Made by a program: the position numbers and the translations under genes
Notes under the pieces: model-generated
What the model saw: the letters and a program-made list of their open reading frames with translations, nothing else
Told to the model about the DNA's origin: nothing
Database searches by the model: none
Source: Candidatus Poribacteria bacterium
GTDB taxonomy: Bacteria > Poribacteria > WGA-4E > WGA-3G
Direction: 5' to 3'
Assembly: GCA_009835515.1 (NCBI GenBank)
Contig: VXXH01000211.1
Location: 1-9,020 of the forward strand
Length of the DNA stretch: 9,020 nt
In this document: positions 1 through 7,356 of the stretch, piece by piece
How the letters are laid out: each line of letters starts with the position of its first letter
Numbering within the stretch: position 1 is the first letter of the stretch

Positions 1-1
1 C

Positions 2-1195
2 CTCTGGGATGCCGAGTCCCACGGCTCTGGTAACCTTTTCATTGATTATTTTTATCGAATTGACTTAGTCTTTATTTTTCAATTTGTTCTTTCTCTACTC
101 GCGTTACTGTTCGCCTACGATGCGATTGCTGGAGAACGCGAAGCCGGCACATTGCGGCTCACAATGAGCCACCCGGTAAGCCGAAGTGCTATCTTGGGAG
201 CGAAATACTTTGGCGCGATGATTTGTCTGGTTTTTCCGCTCATTATCAGTTTCGCTATTGCCTTAATATGGATCGTTTTATCAGGATCAATCTTTTTCAG
301 TGGAGACGATTTTCTGAGAATCGCAGGCATCTTGCTAACTTCGATTATCTATCTCTCTGCTATCTACTTGATCGGGCTGCTGATTTCCGCCGGGGTGCAC
401 CGCACTGCCACAGCACTCATGCTCTCTCTATTCATCTGGGTAGTACTGATATTGGTCTATCCCTCCGTTAGCGTGTTCGCGGTCAGCCAGTTAACCCGTG
501 AACGAGATAGTAAGATAAATTCCAGTTTCGGCGCAATTTGGCAAATACAAGAGACAGTTAACAAAGAAGAGAGAGAATATCTTAAGAACAATGGAGTCAA
601 CGGAGAAATTGACCGCTTCTTAAGGGACAGGTATTTGGTACACATTGGTGTAAGTGCCTTAGAGATAGCAAATCATATAGAGTTTAAATCTTATGATTGG
701 CGGGTCATTACCCCGGAATCCGAGAAATTTATTCCTCACGCCATCCGCTACCATCAATTCTTGACACCGCTACGCATTCGTGCCGCAGAGAAAATGGGTT
801 TGGTGCGCATGCCGGTATTCAAGCAGACCCGGTTTTGGCGAGCAAAAATAGCGCGAAACCTGCTTCGGCTCTCCCCTGCCGCGATGTATGACCTCGCAAC
901 ACAAGCGTGGGCAGGAACCGATCTTTATGGGGTTACCGATTTCTTTGAAGACGCGAGGCAGTATCGACGCACGCTGATTGACTACTTTTATGATAAAGAT
1001 GCCTTCTCAAGCCGACAGTGGTTCGCCAGCGATAAAGGGACCATCAACTTAGATGATCTACCGAGATTTGTATATCAGCGTGCCAGTCTCTGGACAAACG
1101 CTTCACGCGCACTCCCCGATCTTCAGTTGCTGCTATTACTCAATATTCTGCTGTTCCTTGCCACCTTCGCCATTTTCGTCAGGCAGGAAATCTAG
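2..1195 (+). CDS. ABC-2 type transporter permease, 5' partial
   Basis: This is an integral inner-membrane subunit of an ABC-2 type transporter. The frame is open from base 2, so the gene begins before the window; 397 residues are visible. The TTG at 152 is internal: the residues before it (LLFAYDAIAGEREAGT, visible residues about 35-50) are the conserved cytoplasmic motif of this permease type. Hydrophobic segments lie at about visible residues 22-40, 71-95, 103-131, 137-160 and 375-395. Between the fourth and last is a polar region of about 210 residues, probably a large extracytoplasmic domain. A second motif, RLSPAAMYDLATQAWAGTD, near visible residues 282-300, recurs in the next gene. The two genes are tandem paralogues and probably form a heterodimer. 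The ATPase partner is not in view. The transported substrate cannot be told from the sequence. Confidence 0.85.
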   Translation, partial: LWDAESHGSGNLFIDYFYRIDLVFIFQFVLSLLALLFAYDAIAGEREAGTLRLTMSHPVSRSAILGAKYFGAMICLVFPLIISFAIALIWIVLSGSIFFSGDDFLRIAGILLTSIIYLSAIYLIGLLISAGVHRTATALMLSLFIWVVLILVYPSVSVFAVSQLTRERDSKINSSFGAIWQIQETVNKEEREYLKNNGVNGEIDRFLRDRYLVHIGVSALEIANHIEFKSYDWRVITPESEKFIPHAIRYHQFLTPLRIRAAEKMGLVRMPVFKQTRFWRAKIARNLLRLSPAAMYDLATQAWAGTDLYGVTDFFEDARQYRRTLIDYFYDKDAFSSRQWFASDKGTINLDDLPRFVYQRASLWTNASRALPDLQLLLLLNILLFLATFAIFVRQEI

Positions 1196-1196
1196 C

Positions 1197-1266
1197 TGTA
1201 GGTTGGGTTGAACGGAGCTGAAAAGAGGGACCAAACCTCGAAAAGGTGTGAGTGAAACCCAACACT
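1197..1266. repeat. Interrupted palindromic repeat between the two permease genes
   Basis: Perfect 8-bp arms GTTGGGTT (1202-1209) and AACCCAAC (1256-1263) flank a 46-base interior. The interior holds a smaller stem, GAGG (1225-1228) with CCTC (1236-1239). The outer part (GTAGGTTGGGTTGAAC ... GAAACCCAACAC) resembles a short dispersed palindromic repeat I recall from several bacterial genomes, here with extra sequence in the middle; this resemblance is unverified. It starts 2 bp after the upstream stop codon and has no T-run, so it does not look like an intrinsic terminator. It may still act as an RNA hairpin separating expression of the two genes. Confidence 0.5.
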
Positions 1267-1285
1267 TCAAACACCGTCTTCCACC

Positions 1286-1290
1286 GAGGA
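1286..1290 (+). promoter_or_regulatory. Ribosome binding site deciding the start of permease 2
   Basis: GAGGA sits six bases before the ATG at 1297. The longest open frame could start at a GTG at 1252, but that codon lies at the edge of the inverted-repeat element, has no good Shine-Dalgarno, and would add a polar 15-residue leader. The ATG start gives MIFHIVKRELYDHLSSLRF, a typical beginning for this permease type. Confidence 0.7.
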
Positions 1291-1296
1291 CATAAG

Positions 1297-2772
1297 ATGA
1301 TTTTTCATATTGTCAAACGTGAACTCTACGATCACTTGAGTAGCCTCCGTTTTGCACTGACAACGTTATTGATTTTGATACTGATGATCGTCAATGCTGT
1401 TGCGTATCTCGGAGAATACAAGCAGCAAATGAACATATATCAGAACAACGTTGCGGCGACGCACAACCGGCTGAAACGGCATTCTGACACACTCTATCAC
1501 TTGGTGTTAAAGGGGCCTGGCGACCTCTATAAAAAACCGAGCCCTTTAGCATTTTGTGCAGATGGGGGAACAGACCTTTTGTTTAGGCATGTTCGCGGCG
1601 GCACCGCTAGTCGAACTCGCCGTTGGGAAGGGGAAGACACCTCATACCGGTTCACAGAAATCTGGCGATTAGTCTATCCGCAAGCCAGTCCCGATCTCGG
1701 ATTTTTTTCACCGCGCAGGTCAAATACGTGGAGCATCCTGCCAGATTTTATCAAAATTGATTGGGCATTCGTAACGGCTATTGTGTTGAGTTTCATGGGC
1801 ATTCTATTTACGTTTGATGCGATCTCTGGTGAGCAAGAACATGGAACACTGCGGTTGATGTTGGCAAACAGCGTTTCACGGAACGCCGTGATTTGTGGTA
1901 AGTTTCTCGGCGCATTTTTTAGCATCGCCATCCCTTTTTTGATTGGAACAATTGTTAGTCTTTCCATCATATATCTTTCTGAAGCCATTCAATTCAAGGG
2001 TAGCGATTGGATGCGGATGGGGGTCATCGTCTGTGTCGCGCTCGTCTATACCTCAATTTTCATTTTATTAGGCATCCTCGTTTCGACGCTTACTAAACAG
2101 TCTTCAACGAGTCTGGTCATCCTCCTATTGATCTGGACGGTTTGGGTGGTGCTGACACCAAACGCGCTTGGCTCCCTTAGCAGTCGCCTGCACGCCCGGC
2201 CATCCCCGAAAGAATTCGTGACGCAGTATCGGAACTCGCGTCAAGATTTACAGACACGCTATTTTGCTCGGATTAAAGAACCTCCGAGACGAGAAATCCC
2301 TGCGACGGTCGCGACAGCGTTAGGGGCGGAATACGTCAATAAAGACGCAGAATTACGCGATCGCTTGCATGCAGATTACCTCTCCACCGAACTCCGTCAG
2401 ATCCAAACGGCTCGGTCCCTGACCCGTGTTTCACCAGCAGCGGTTGTGCAGTACGCTTTTGAGGCACTTGCAGGCACCGGTTTGCCCCGCCATTTAGACT
2501 TCATCTCTCAAACACGCCAATACGCGAAACAGTTTCGGCAGTTCCTCATTGATACAGATCGAACAGATCCGGAGAGTCCGCACGCTATTGGTATCCCCGA
2601 AGGTACATCACAGAAACCTGTGAACTTCGAGGCCATCCCCAAATTTGAAGATCGACACCGCTTTAGTGCGGATTTTAACGCCGCAATTGTTGACCTACTG
2701 CTTTTGATTCTGTTCCTATTGGTGCTGTTCATTAGTACTTTTCTCTCTTTCCTGCGCAAAGAAATTGGATAA
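1297..2772 (+). CDS. ABC-2 type transporter permease, complete
   Basis: A 491-residue membrane subunit of an ABC-2 transporter, with six predicted membrane segments at about residues 18-37, 156-175, 198-226, 239-263, 272-293 and 463-485. Two large polar regions (about 38-155 and 294-462) are probably extracytoplasmic. The motif DAISGEQEHGTLRL (174-187) and a following NSVSR match DAIAGEREAGTLRL and HPVSR in the upstream permease. RVSPAAVVQYAFEALAGTG (377-395) also has a counterpart there. The two genes are therefore diverged tandem duplicates, in the same direction and about 100 bp apart, likely expressed together. The order (N-terminal anchor, long loop, permease core, long loop, last helix) suits envelope or gliding-type ABC-2 pairs such as NosY or GldF relatives. 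I do not assign either function. No nucleotide-binding domain is fused. Confidence 0.88.
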   Translation: MIFHIVKRELYDHLSSLRFALTTLLILILMIVNAVAYLGEYKQQMNIYQNNVAATHNRLKRHSDTLYHLVLKGPGDLYKKPSPLAFCADGGTDLLFRHVRGGTASRTRRWEGEDTSYRFTEIWRLVYPQASPDLGFFSPRRSNTWSILPDFIKIDWAFVTAIVLSFMGILFTFDAISGEQEHGTLRLMLANSVSRNAVICGKFLGAFFSIAIPFLIGTIVSLSIIYLSEAIQFKGSDWMRMGVIVCVALVYTSIFILLGILVSTLTKQSSTSLVILLLIWTVWVVLTPNALGSLSSRLHARPSPKEFVTQYRNSRQDLQTRYFARIKEPPRREIPATVATALGAEYVNKDAELRDRLHADYLSTELRQIQTARSLTRVSPAAVVQYAFEALAGTGLPRHLDFISQTRQYAKQFRQFLIDTDRTDPESPHAIGIPEGTSQKPVNFEAIPKFEDRHRFSADFNAAIVDLLLLILFLLVLFISTFLSFLRKEIG

Positions 2773-2871
2773 AAATAATTTTTTTCTGAATTGTGCCACC
2801 TTTTTGCCCTACTCCGCGTCACTATATATTGAGACGACAATGAGCAATCTGTACTTTTCTTGAGGTATCCG
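2773..2871 (+). promoter_or_regulatory. Intergenic leader with possible promoter for the sigma-WD40 gene
   Basis: This 99-bp gap is AT-rich just after the permease stop, with an A-run then a T-run at 2771-2785 but no GC stem, so it is a poor terminator. TATATT at 2825-2830 could be a -10 box; 17 bases upstream, TTTTGC (2802-2807) is only a weak -35. CGTC (2817-2820) is reminiscent of ECF-type -10 elements, but I see no convincing AAC-type -35 at the right distance. GAGG at 2862-2865 is the ribosome binding site, six bases before the ATG at 2872. Confidence 0.3.
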
Positions 2872-5376
2872 ATGAAAAATAACGATGTTGAACTGATACA
2901 CAGAATCCTCGCGGGTGATGATGCTGCTTTTGAGAATTTGGTGAATAAATACCGAAAGCAGGTGCATTCACTCGCTTGGCGAAAGATCGGAGATTTTCAC
3001 ATCGCGGAAGAGATTACGCAGGATACCTTTCTCAAAGTCTATCAAAACCTGTCAACTTTGAAAAATCCGAATCAGTTTTCTGGGTGGCTCTATGTAATTA
3101 CAGCTAACCAATGCTACGCATGGCTCCGTAAAAGACGTATCGAAACTGAATCCCTTGAAGATACCGGCATTGACGTGATAGAAGGTGCTGCATATTCCAA
3201 ATATATCGCAGCGGAACAAGCAAAAGGATCAATAGAGACACAACGCGAGGTCGTTAAAAAGTTGCTCTCCAAATTAAAAGAGAGTGACCGAACAGTGATA
3301 ACCCTCTACTACTTTGGTGAGATGACGTGTGAAGAGATTAGCCGATTTTTAGGCGTATCTACAAGTGCTATCAAAAGTCGACTCAGTCGCGCCCGACGAC
3401 GTCTAAAAAAGGAGGAACCGATGATTCGCGAGGCACTCAACAATGCAAAACCGGATGTCCGAAATTTAGTAGGAGAAAATTCCGATACTCCCGGGAGAGG
3501 TAATAACACAGGGCAGGCATCAAATCAGGTTTTATCTGATCCCGGAGACTACACGCGATGGCGGCTGCCCGAAGGCGCGAAAGCACGTCTCGGTAAAGGC
3601 GAAATGACAGGAAATATCGCTTTCTCGCCGGATGGTACACGACTCGCGGTTGGAAGTGCTATCGGGATTTGGATCTATGATGTACGTCTCGGTGAAGAAA
3701 AAGAACTTGATCTGTTCACAGGGGATACAGAAGTGGTCAATGTTCTTGCTTTTTCGCCAGATGGCACTATTATCGCGAGTGGCGGTTCAGACAAAACTGT
3801 ACGCTTATGGGATGTAGACACGGGCAAGCAGGTAGGCACATTCATGGGACATACATGGACTATCACAGCAATAGCGTTTTCTCCGGATGGAAGTACGCTC
3901 GCCACCGGCAATGGGAGTATTGAAGAAATAGAAAAAATAGTGCCGGAAGTCAGATTGTGGAATGTCCAAACAGGAGAACATATAACGACACTCACAGGAC
4001 ATACGAAACGGATCACTTGTGTCGCATTTTCTCCGGATGGAAGCACGCTCGCAAGCAGCAGTAATGACCAGACGGTGCAATTGTGGGATCCACAAACAGG
4101 AGAACACAAATCTACGCTCAACGAAAACTGGGGACGGGTCTCTTCTGTTACGTATTCACCGGATGGAAAAGTCCTTGCCATTGCCTATCCTGACGCAGTG
4201 CAATTGTTGGACGAACAGACAGGTACACATAAAATTACGATCAAAGAACATAACGGAGATGTCTTTACAGTAGCGTTCTCGCCTGATGGCGCGACTCTTG
4301 CTACTGGCGCGTATGATACAGTCCGCTTGTGGGATATACAAACAGGCGACCCTATAACGACCTTTGAAGGGCATAGCAGAGGTGTTCCATCCATCGCGTT
4401 TTCCCCAGATGGAAGTACGCTCGCTTCTGCTGGTTCAGACAATACGGTGCGGTTGTGGGATATTCAAACAGGAAAACACAGAACAACGTTCAAAGGTTAT
4501 GCGGGTAGTCTCACTTCTTTGGCATATTCGCCGAATGGAAAAACTATCCTTTCAGGGAATCGGAATGGAGTCGGTTCCTTATGGGACGTTCAAACGAAAC
4601 AAAAAATAGCCACACTCAAAGGGCACACGAATTATATCACTGCTGTTGTCTATGCCTCAGATGAGAATACTATCGCTACTGCCGGTAGGGATGGGACAGT
4701 CCGCTTGTGGGATGCTGGCAATGATGTATCGCAGGAACACACAAGAAAGCCCGAAACATCAATTGTAAAGCATCCGGACGCATTTAGATCTATGGCATAC
4801 GCACCCGATGGAAACACTATTGCTACGGGCGGTAGGGATGGAACGGTCTGTTTTTGGGATGCACAAACAGGGCAACAAATAGCCACACTCAGGGGACATA
4901 CAGCAGCTCTCAATTGCGTTGCCTTTTCTCCAGACGGCGCAACACTCGCCAGTGCCAGTAATGACAAAACAATCCGATTGTGGGACGTTCAAACAAGGCA
5001 GATTATAACAACGCTTGAAGGACATACGCAAGGTCCCAATTCCATCGCATTCTCGCCGGATGGTACAACTTTGGCAAGTGCAAGTGACGACAAGTCGGTT
5101 CGACTGTGGGACGTTCGCGAAGGAGAGCAGAAAACTATAATTAAAACACCGCCTCAATTGAGGTACATCAGTGTTGTGTTCTCACCGAATGGGGATAAAG
5201 TGCTTACTGGCAGTAGGGACAAACCGGTGCAGTTCTGGGACACAAATACAGGAGAACACATAGCAACACTCACGGGACATACGGGGGGTGTTAACAACGT
5301 AGTGTTTTCTCCAGATGGAAACACCATTGCCAGTGGAAGCCACGACGGGACAATTCTCCTATGGGAGCTGCGTTAG
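2872..5376 (+). CDS. ECF RNA polymerase sigma factor fused to 14 WD40 repeats
   Basis: An 834-residue fusion. Residues about 20-89 are sigma-70 region 2 (HIAEEITQDTFLKVYQNL, then the FSGWLYVIT stretch). Residues about 126-181 are region 4, with helix-turn-helix EEISRFLGVSTSAIKSRLSR. A polar linker (about 182-245) has no membrane helix. The rest is 14 WD40 repeats; their FSPDG-type turns begin at residues 251, 294, 336, 386, 428, 469, 510, 552, 594, 643, 685, 727, 770 and 812. That is enough for two seven-bladed propellers. ECF sigma factors direct RNA polymerase to specific promoters and are usually held by an anti-sigma factor. None is encoded nearby, so the propellers may be the regulatory or partner-binding part (inference). 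The ATG at 2872 (after GAGG) is preferred to the TTG at 2860. Large C-terminal extensions on ECF sigmas are known, notably in Planctomycetes. Confidence 0.92.
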   Translation: MKNNDVELIHRILAGDDAAFENLVNKYRKQVHSLAWRKIGDFHIAEEITQDTFLKVYQNLSTLKNPNQFSGWLYVITANQCYAWLRKRRIETESLEDTGIDVIEGAAYSKYIAAEQAKGSIETQREVVKKLLSKLKESDRTVITLYYFGEMTCEEISRFLGVSTSAIKSRLSRARRRLKKEEPMIREALNNAKPDVRNLVGENSDTPGRGNNTGQASNQVLSDPGDYTRWRLPEGAKARLGKGEMTGNIAFSPDGTRLAVGSAIGIWIYDVRLGEEKELDLFTGDTEVVNVLAFSPDGTIIASGGSDKTVRLWDVDTGKQVGTFMGHTWTITAIAFSPDGSTLATGNGSIEEIEKIVPEVRLWNVQTGEHITTLTGHTKRITCVAFSPDGSTLASSSNDQTVQLWDPQTGEHKSTLNENWGRVSSVTYSPDGKVLAIAYPDAVQLLDEQTGTHKITIKEHNGDVFTVAFSPDGATLATGAYDTVRLWDIQTGDPITTFEGHSRGVPSIAFSPDGSTLASAGSDNTVRLWDIQTGKHRTTFKGYAGSLTSLAYSPNGKTILSGNRNGVGSLWDVQTKQKIATLKGHTNYITAVVYASDENTIATAGRDGTVRLWDAGNDVSQEHTRKPETSIVKHPDAFRSMAYAPDGNTIATGGRDGTVCFWDAQTGQQIATLRGHTAALNCVAFSPDGATLASASNDKTIRLWDVQTRQIITTLEGHTQGPNSIAFSPDGTTLASASDDKSVRLWDVREGEQKTIIKTPPQLRYISVVFSPNGDKVLTGSRDKPVQFWDTNTGEHIATLTGHTGGVNNVVFSPDGNTIASGSHDGTILLWELR
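3409..3423 (+). promoter_or_regulatory. Strong in-frame internal Shine-Dalgarno and ATG at the sigma/WD40 junction
   Basis: AAGGAGG (3409-3415), inside a longer purine run starting at 3405, stands five bases before an in-frame ATG at 3421, which is codon 184 of the fusion. It matches the anti-Shine-Dalgarno sequence better than the GAGG that serves the gene's own start. It falls exactly after region 4 of the sigma domain. Initiation here would yield a 651-residue WD40 protein with no sigma domain. The same bases encode KKEEPM, so the match may simply come from codon choice for a charged helix end. Confidence 0.4.
3610..5376 (+). repeat. Coding tandem repeat: 14 WD40 units, about 126-bp period
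   Basis: Unit length is mostly 41-43 codons. The start of the FSPDG-type turn recurs at 3622, 3751, 3877, 4027, 4153, 4276, 4399, 4525, 4651, 4798, 4924, 5050, 5179 and 5305. Units are similar at the DNA level too: TTTTCTCCGGATGGAAG occurs at 3877 and 4027, and a near copy at 4399. The third unit is eight codons longer (3907 onward) and the ninth about seven codons longer (4714 onward). The fifth has LLD in place of the usual LWD. Such arrays can gain or lose units by recombination. Confidence 0.85.
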
Positions 5377-5392
5377 TACTAATAGGTATAGT

Positions 5393-7294
5393 TTAGAGGA
5401 TCCACACTGCCATCTTGCCGGTGCCACGATTACACCATGCATAATACGGAATCGCGGTAACTTCTATCTGCTTCGCACTCGGGCCCGTGAGATAGAGATT
5501 ATCTCCCCACTCGGTATCGTTCAGGACGCTGCCCGTACCACGGATAAGCGTTACACCTCCCAATAAGTCACTATTAAATGTCGTCTCCAGTGCGTTATTG
5601 TTGGTGAGAGCCAGCGTCTGAAACGCGCCATCAGGGTTGTCAACATCTTCAAAACAGTAGACGAGCGGACCGCGGCGTAAAGCAGAGCGTCCAAGGTTTT
5701 CTCTCACAAGTGGATGCGCGTGGACACGTGTAACAGGCATCGCGAGTTGAAGTGCCACACGGTCACCGGCGCGCCATTCTCGTGTGATAGAGAGATAACC
5801 GTCCGAATTCGCTTGTGCGTTGTAGACTTCACCGTTGACCCGTGCTTCAAACTCTTCACACCACCCCGGAATCCGTAGTTTCAAACTGAAGGATACCGGT
5901 GCTTGTGGCGTGATTGTTAGCGTTACGTCGCCTGTCCACGGGTAATCGGTTGCTTGTGTCAGTCTCACTGGGACATTCCGTGCGACAATCGCATCGGCGG
6001 TGCCGCCGACATACAGGTTCACCCATAAACCTTCTTCCGATTCGGCGTAGATGTACTGTCCAATAGAGGCGAGAAGTCGGGCGATATTCGGTGGGCAGCA
6101 CGCACAACCGAACCATTCGTGTCGATGCCTATCCCCGTGGCTTGCCAATGGATTCTGATAGAAGAAACCCGTGCCATCGAGCGAGATGCCGGAGAGTGCG
6201 CCGTTGTAGAGCGCCGTCTCCAATACATCAACAAAACGAGACTCCCCACGCAGCAAGAACATCCGATGTGCCCAGAATATCAGTCCGATAGAGGCGCACG
6301 TTTCGGCATAAGCAGAGAAATTGGGCAATTCATAATCTTTCGTGAAACCTTCGTTGTGTCCAGAGGGGCCCACACCACCAGTGATATATAGACGTTTCCC
6401 GACGTTCTGCCAGAGGGCTTCAAGCGCGTGTGTAATAGCGGTATCACCGGTTTCGTAAGCGATCTCGGCGGCACCACTATAAAGATACATCGCGCGCACA
6501 GCGTGCCCGACACACTCTGTCTGTTCCTGTATCGGGAGATGGGCTTGGGCGTAATGTCCCTCGAATTTTCCATCGCGTGTGAAGTGGTGTTGATATGCAC
6601 CGAGTCCACCCGGAAGGTCCGGGTTCTGTAATTCTTTCTCAAAAATTGACGGGGAATGTCCACGCTGTCTGACAAAGTAATCCGCGAGGGACATGTAGCG
6701 GACTTCGCCTGTCACACGCGCCAGTTTCACGAGCGCGAGTTCGATCCCTTCATGTCCGGGCAACCCGTCTCGTTTGCCGGGGCCGAAGGTGTTATCTATC
6801 AGATCCGCGAACCGACACGCAACGTCTAACAGCGTCTGCTTTCCTGTGGCTTGGTAATGCGCGACACCTGCTTCAAAGAGGTGTCCGGCACAATACAGTT
6901 CGTGCATCATACCGAGGTTCTGCCACCGTTTTGTCGGTTCAACCAATGTAAAGTAGGTATTCAGGTAACCATCGGGCTGTTGGCTCGCGGCGATCTTTGC
7001 GATGACTTCATCGAGTTCCGCTTCCCATTCTGGATTCGGATGCGTCCAGAGTGTATACGCTGCCGCTTCTATCCATTTATGGACATCCGAATCGTTGAAG
7101 AAGATCCCTTCAAAATCCCCGGCCATTAAGCCAGCGGCTTTCGCGAAGTTATCAATCCTGCCGGTTATTTGGCACTGCGCGAGTTCATGTGGAATTGTCG
7201 CCTCGGAATTCGTTTTCTGTCGAGGTGCCCAAAACTGGTCGCTAATCGTGACAGCCGTAAACGGAAGTGCTCTCAAAATTTTATCCTTTTCCAT
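5393..7294 (-). CDS. GH127-type beta-L-arabinofuranosidase (DUF1680), cytoplasmic
   Basis: A 633-residue glycoside hydrolase of the GH127/DUF1680 type, a family that removes terminal beta-L-arabinofuranosyl residues through a zinc-held cysteine nucleophile. The key residues of the Bifidobacterium enzyme HypBA1 are present in the same spacing. E315 fits the acid/base Glu322; E331 and C333 (in YAETCAS) and C399-C400 (in CACCPPN) fit the zinc ligands and nucleophile. The alpha/alpha-barrel part fills roughly residues 15-430, and beta-sandwich sequence follows to the end. There is no signal peptide, so the enzyme should act on imported oligosaccharides. Length is normal for the family. No clear Shine-Dalgarno precedes the ATG at 7294; a TTG at 7276 has AAGGA seven bases before it and is a possible alternative start. 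The true substrate may differ, since the family has diversified. Confidence 0.9.
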   Translation of the reverse strand: MEKDKILRALPFTAVTISDQFWAPRQKTNSEATIPHELAQCQITGRIDNFAKAAGLMAGDFEGIFFNDSDVHKWIEAAAYTLWTHPNPEWEAELDEVIAKIAASQQPDGYLNTYFTLVEPTKRWQNLGMMHELYCAGHLFEAGVAHYQATGKQTLLDVACRFADLIDNTFGPGKRDGLPGHEGIELALVKLARVTGEVRYMSLADYFVRQRGHSPSIFEKELQNPDLPGGLGAYQHHFTRDGKFEGHYAQAHLPIQEQTECVGHAVRAMYLYSGAAEIAYETGDTAITHALEALWQNVGKRLYITGGVGPSGHNEGFTKDYELPNFSAYAETCASIGLIFWAHRMFLLRGESRFVDVLETALYNGALSGISLDGTGFFYQNPLASHGDRHRHEWFGCACCPPNIARLLASIGQYIYAESEEGLWVNLYVGGTADAIVARNVPVRLTQATDYPWTGDVTLTITPQAPVSFSLKLRIPGWCEEFEARVNGEVYNAQANSDGYLSITREWRAGDRVALQLAMPVTRVHAHPLVRENLGRSALRRGPLVYCFEDVDNPDGAFQTLALTNNNALETTFNSDLLGGVTLIRGTGSVLNDTEWGDNLYLTGPSAKQIEVTAIPYYAWCNRGTGKMAVWIL

Positions 7295-7317
7295 GTTGTC
7301 GAGTCAGGCAAAACTAA

Positions 7318-7345
7318 GGTATGGATACCTCGATGGACGATCGAG
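7318..7345 (-). repeat. Two small adjacent inverted repeats in the leader of the glycosidase gene
   Basis: CTCGAT (7329-7334) and ATCGAG (7340-7345) form a 6-bp stem with a 5-base loop. Next to it, GGTAT (7318-7322) and ATACC (7325-7329) form a 5-bp palindrome with a 2-base centre. Both lie in the 62-bp gap between the upstream stop and the glycosidase ATG on the minus strand. No T-run follows, so they are not a classical terminator. They could be a weak RNA structure or an operator-like site; either is speculative. Confidence 0.3.
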
Positions 7346-7356
7346 TTAACGTCGTA

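Noticed and set aside
1252..1296. GTG at 1252 as start of permease 2
   Set aside because: It overlaps the inverted repeat, lacks a good ribosome site, and a well-placed GAGGA precedes the ATG at 1297.
2771..2786. Intrinsic terminator after permease 2
   Set aside because: Only an A-run followed by a T-run; no GC-containing stem.
3675..4442. Open frames antisense to the WD40 region
   Set aside because: They repeat with the WD40 period (for example SGEN, reverse of the FSPDG codons) and are shadows of the coding repeats.
4650..5157. Further antisense frames of 105 and 132 residues in the WD40 region
   Set aside because: Same periodic shadow; low-complexity Cys/Ser-rich translations with no start signals or family features.
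3610..5376. CRISPR-like or satellite interpretation of the regular repeats
   Set aside because: The period is about 126 bp, a multiple of three, and the frame is kept throughout as WD40 repeats.
6091..6675. Several frames of 60-130 residues overlapping the glycosidase gene on both strands
   Set aside because: They lie wholly within a well-supported GH127 gene and show no recognisable protein character.
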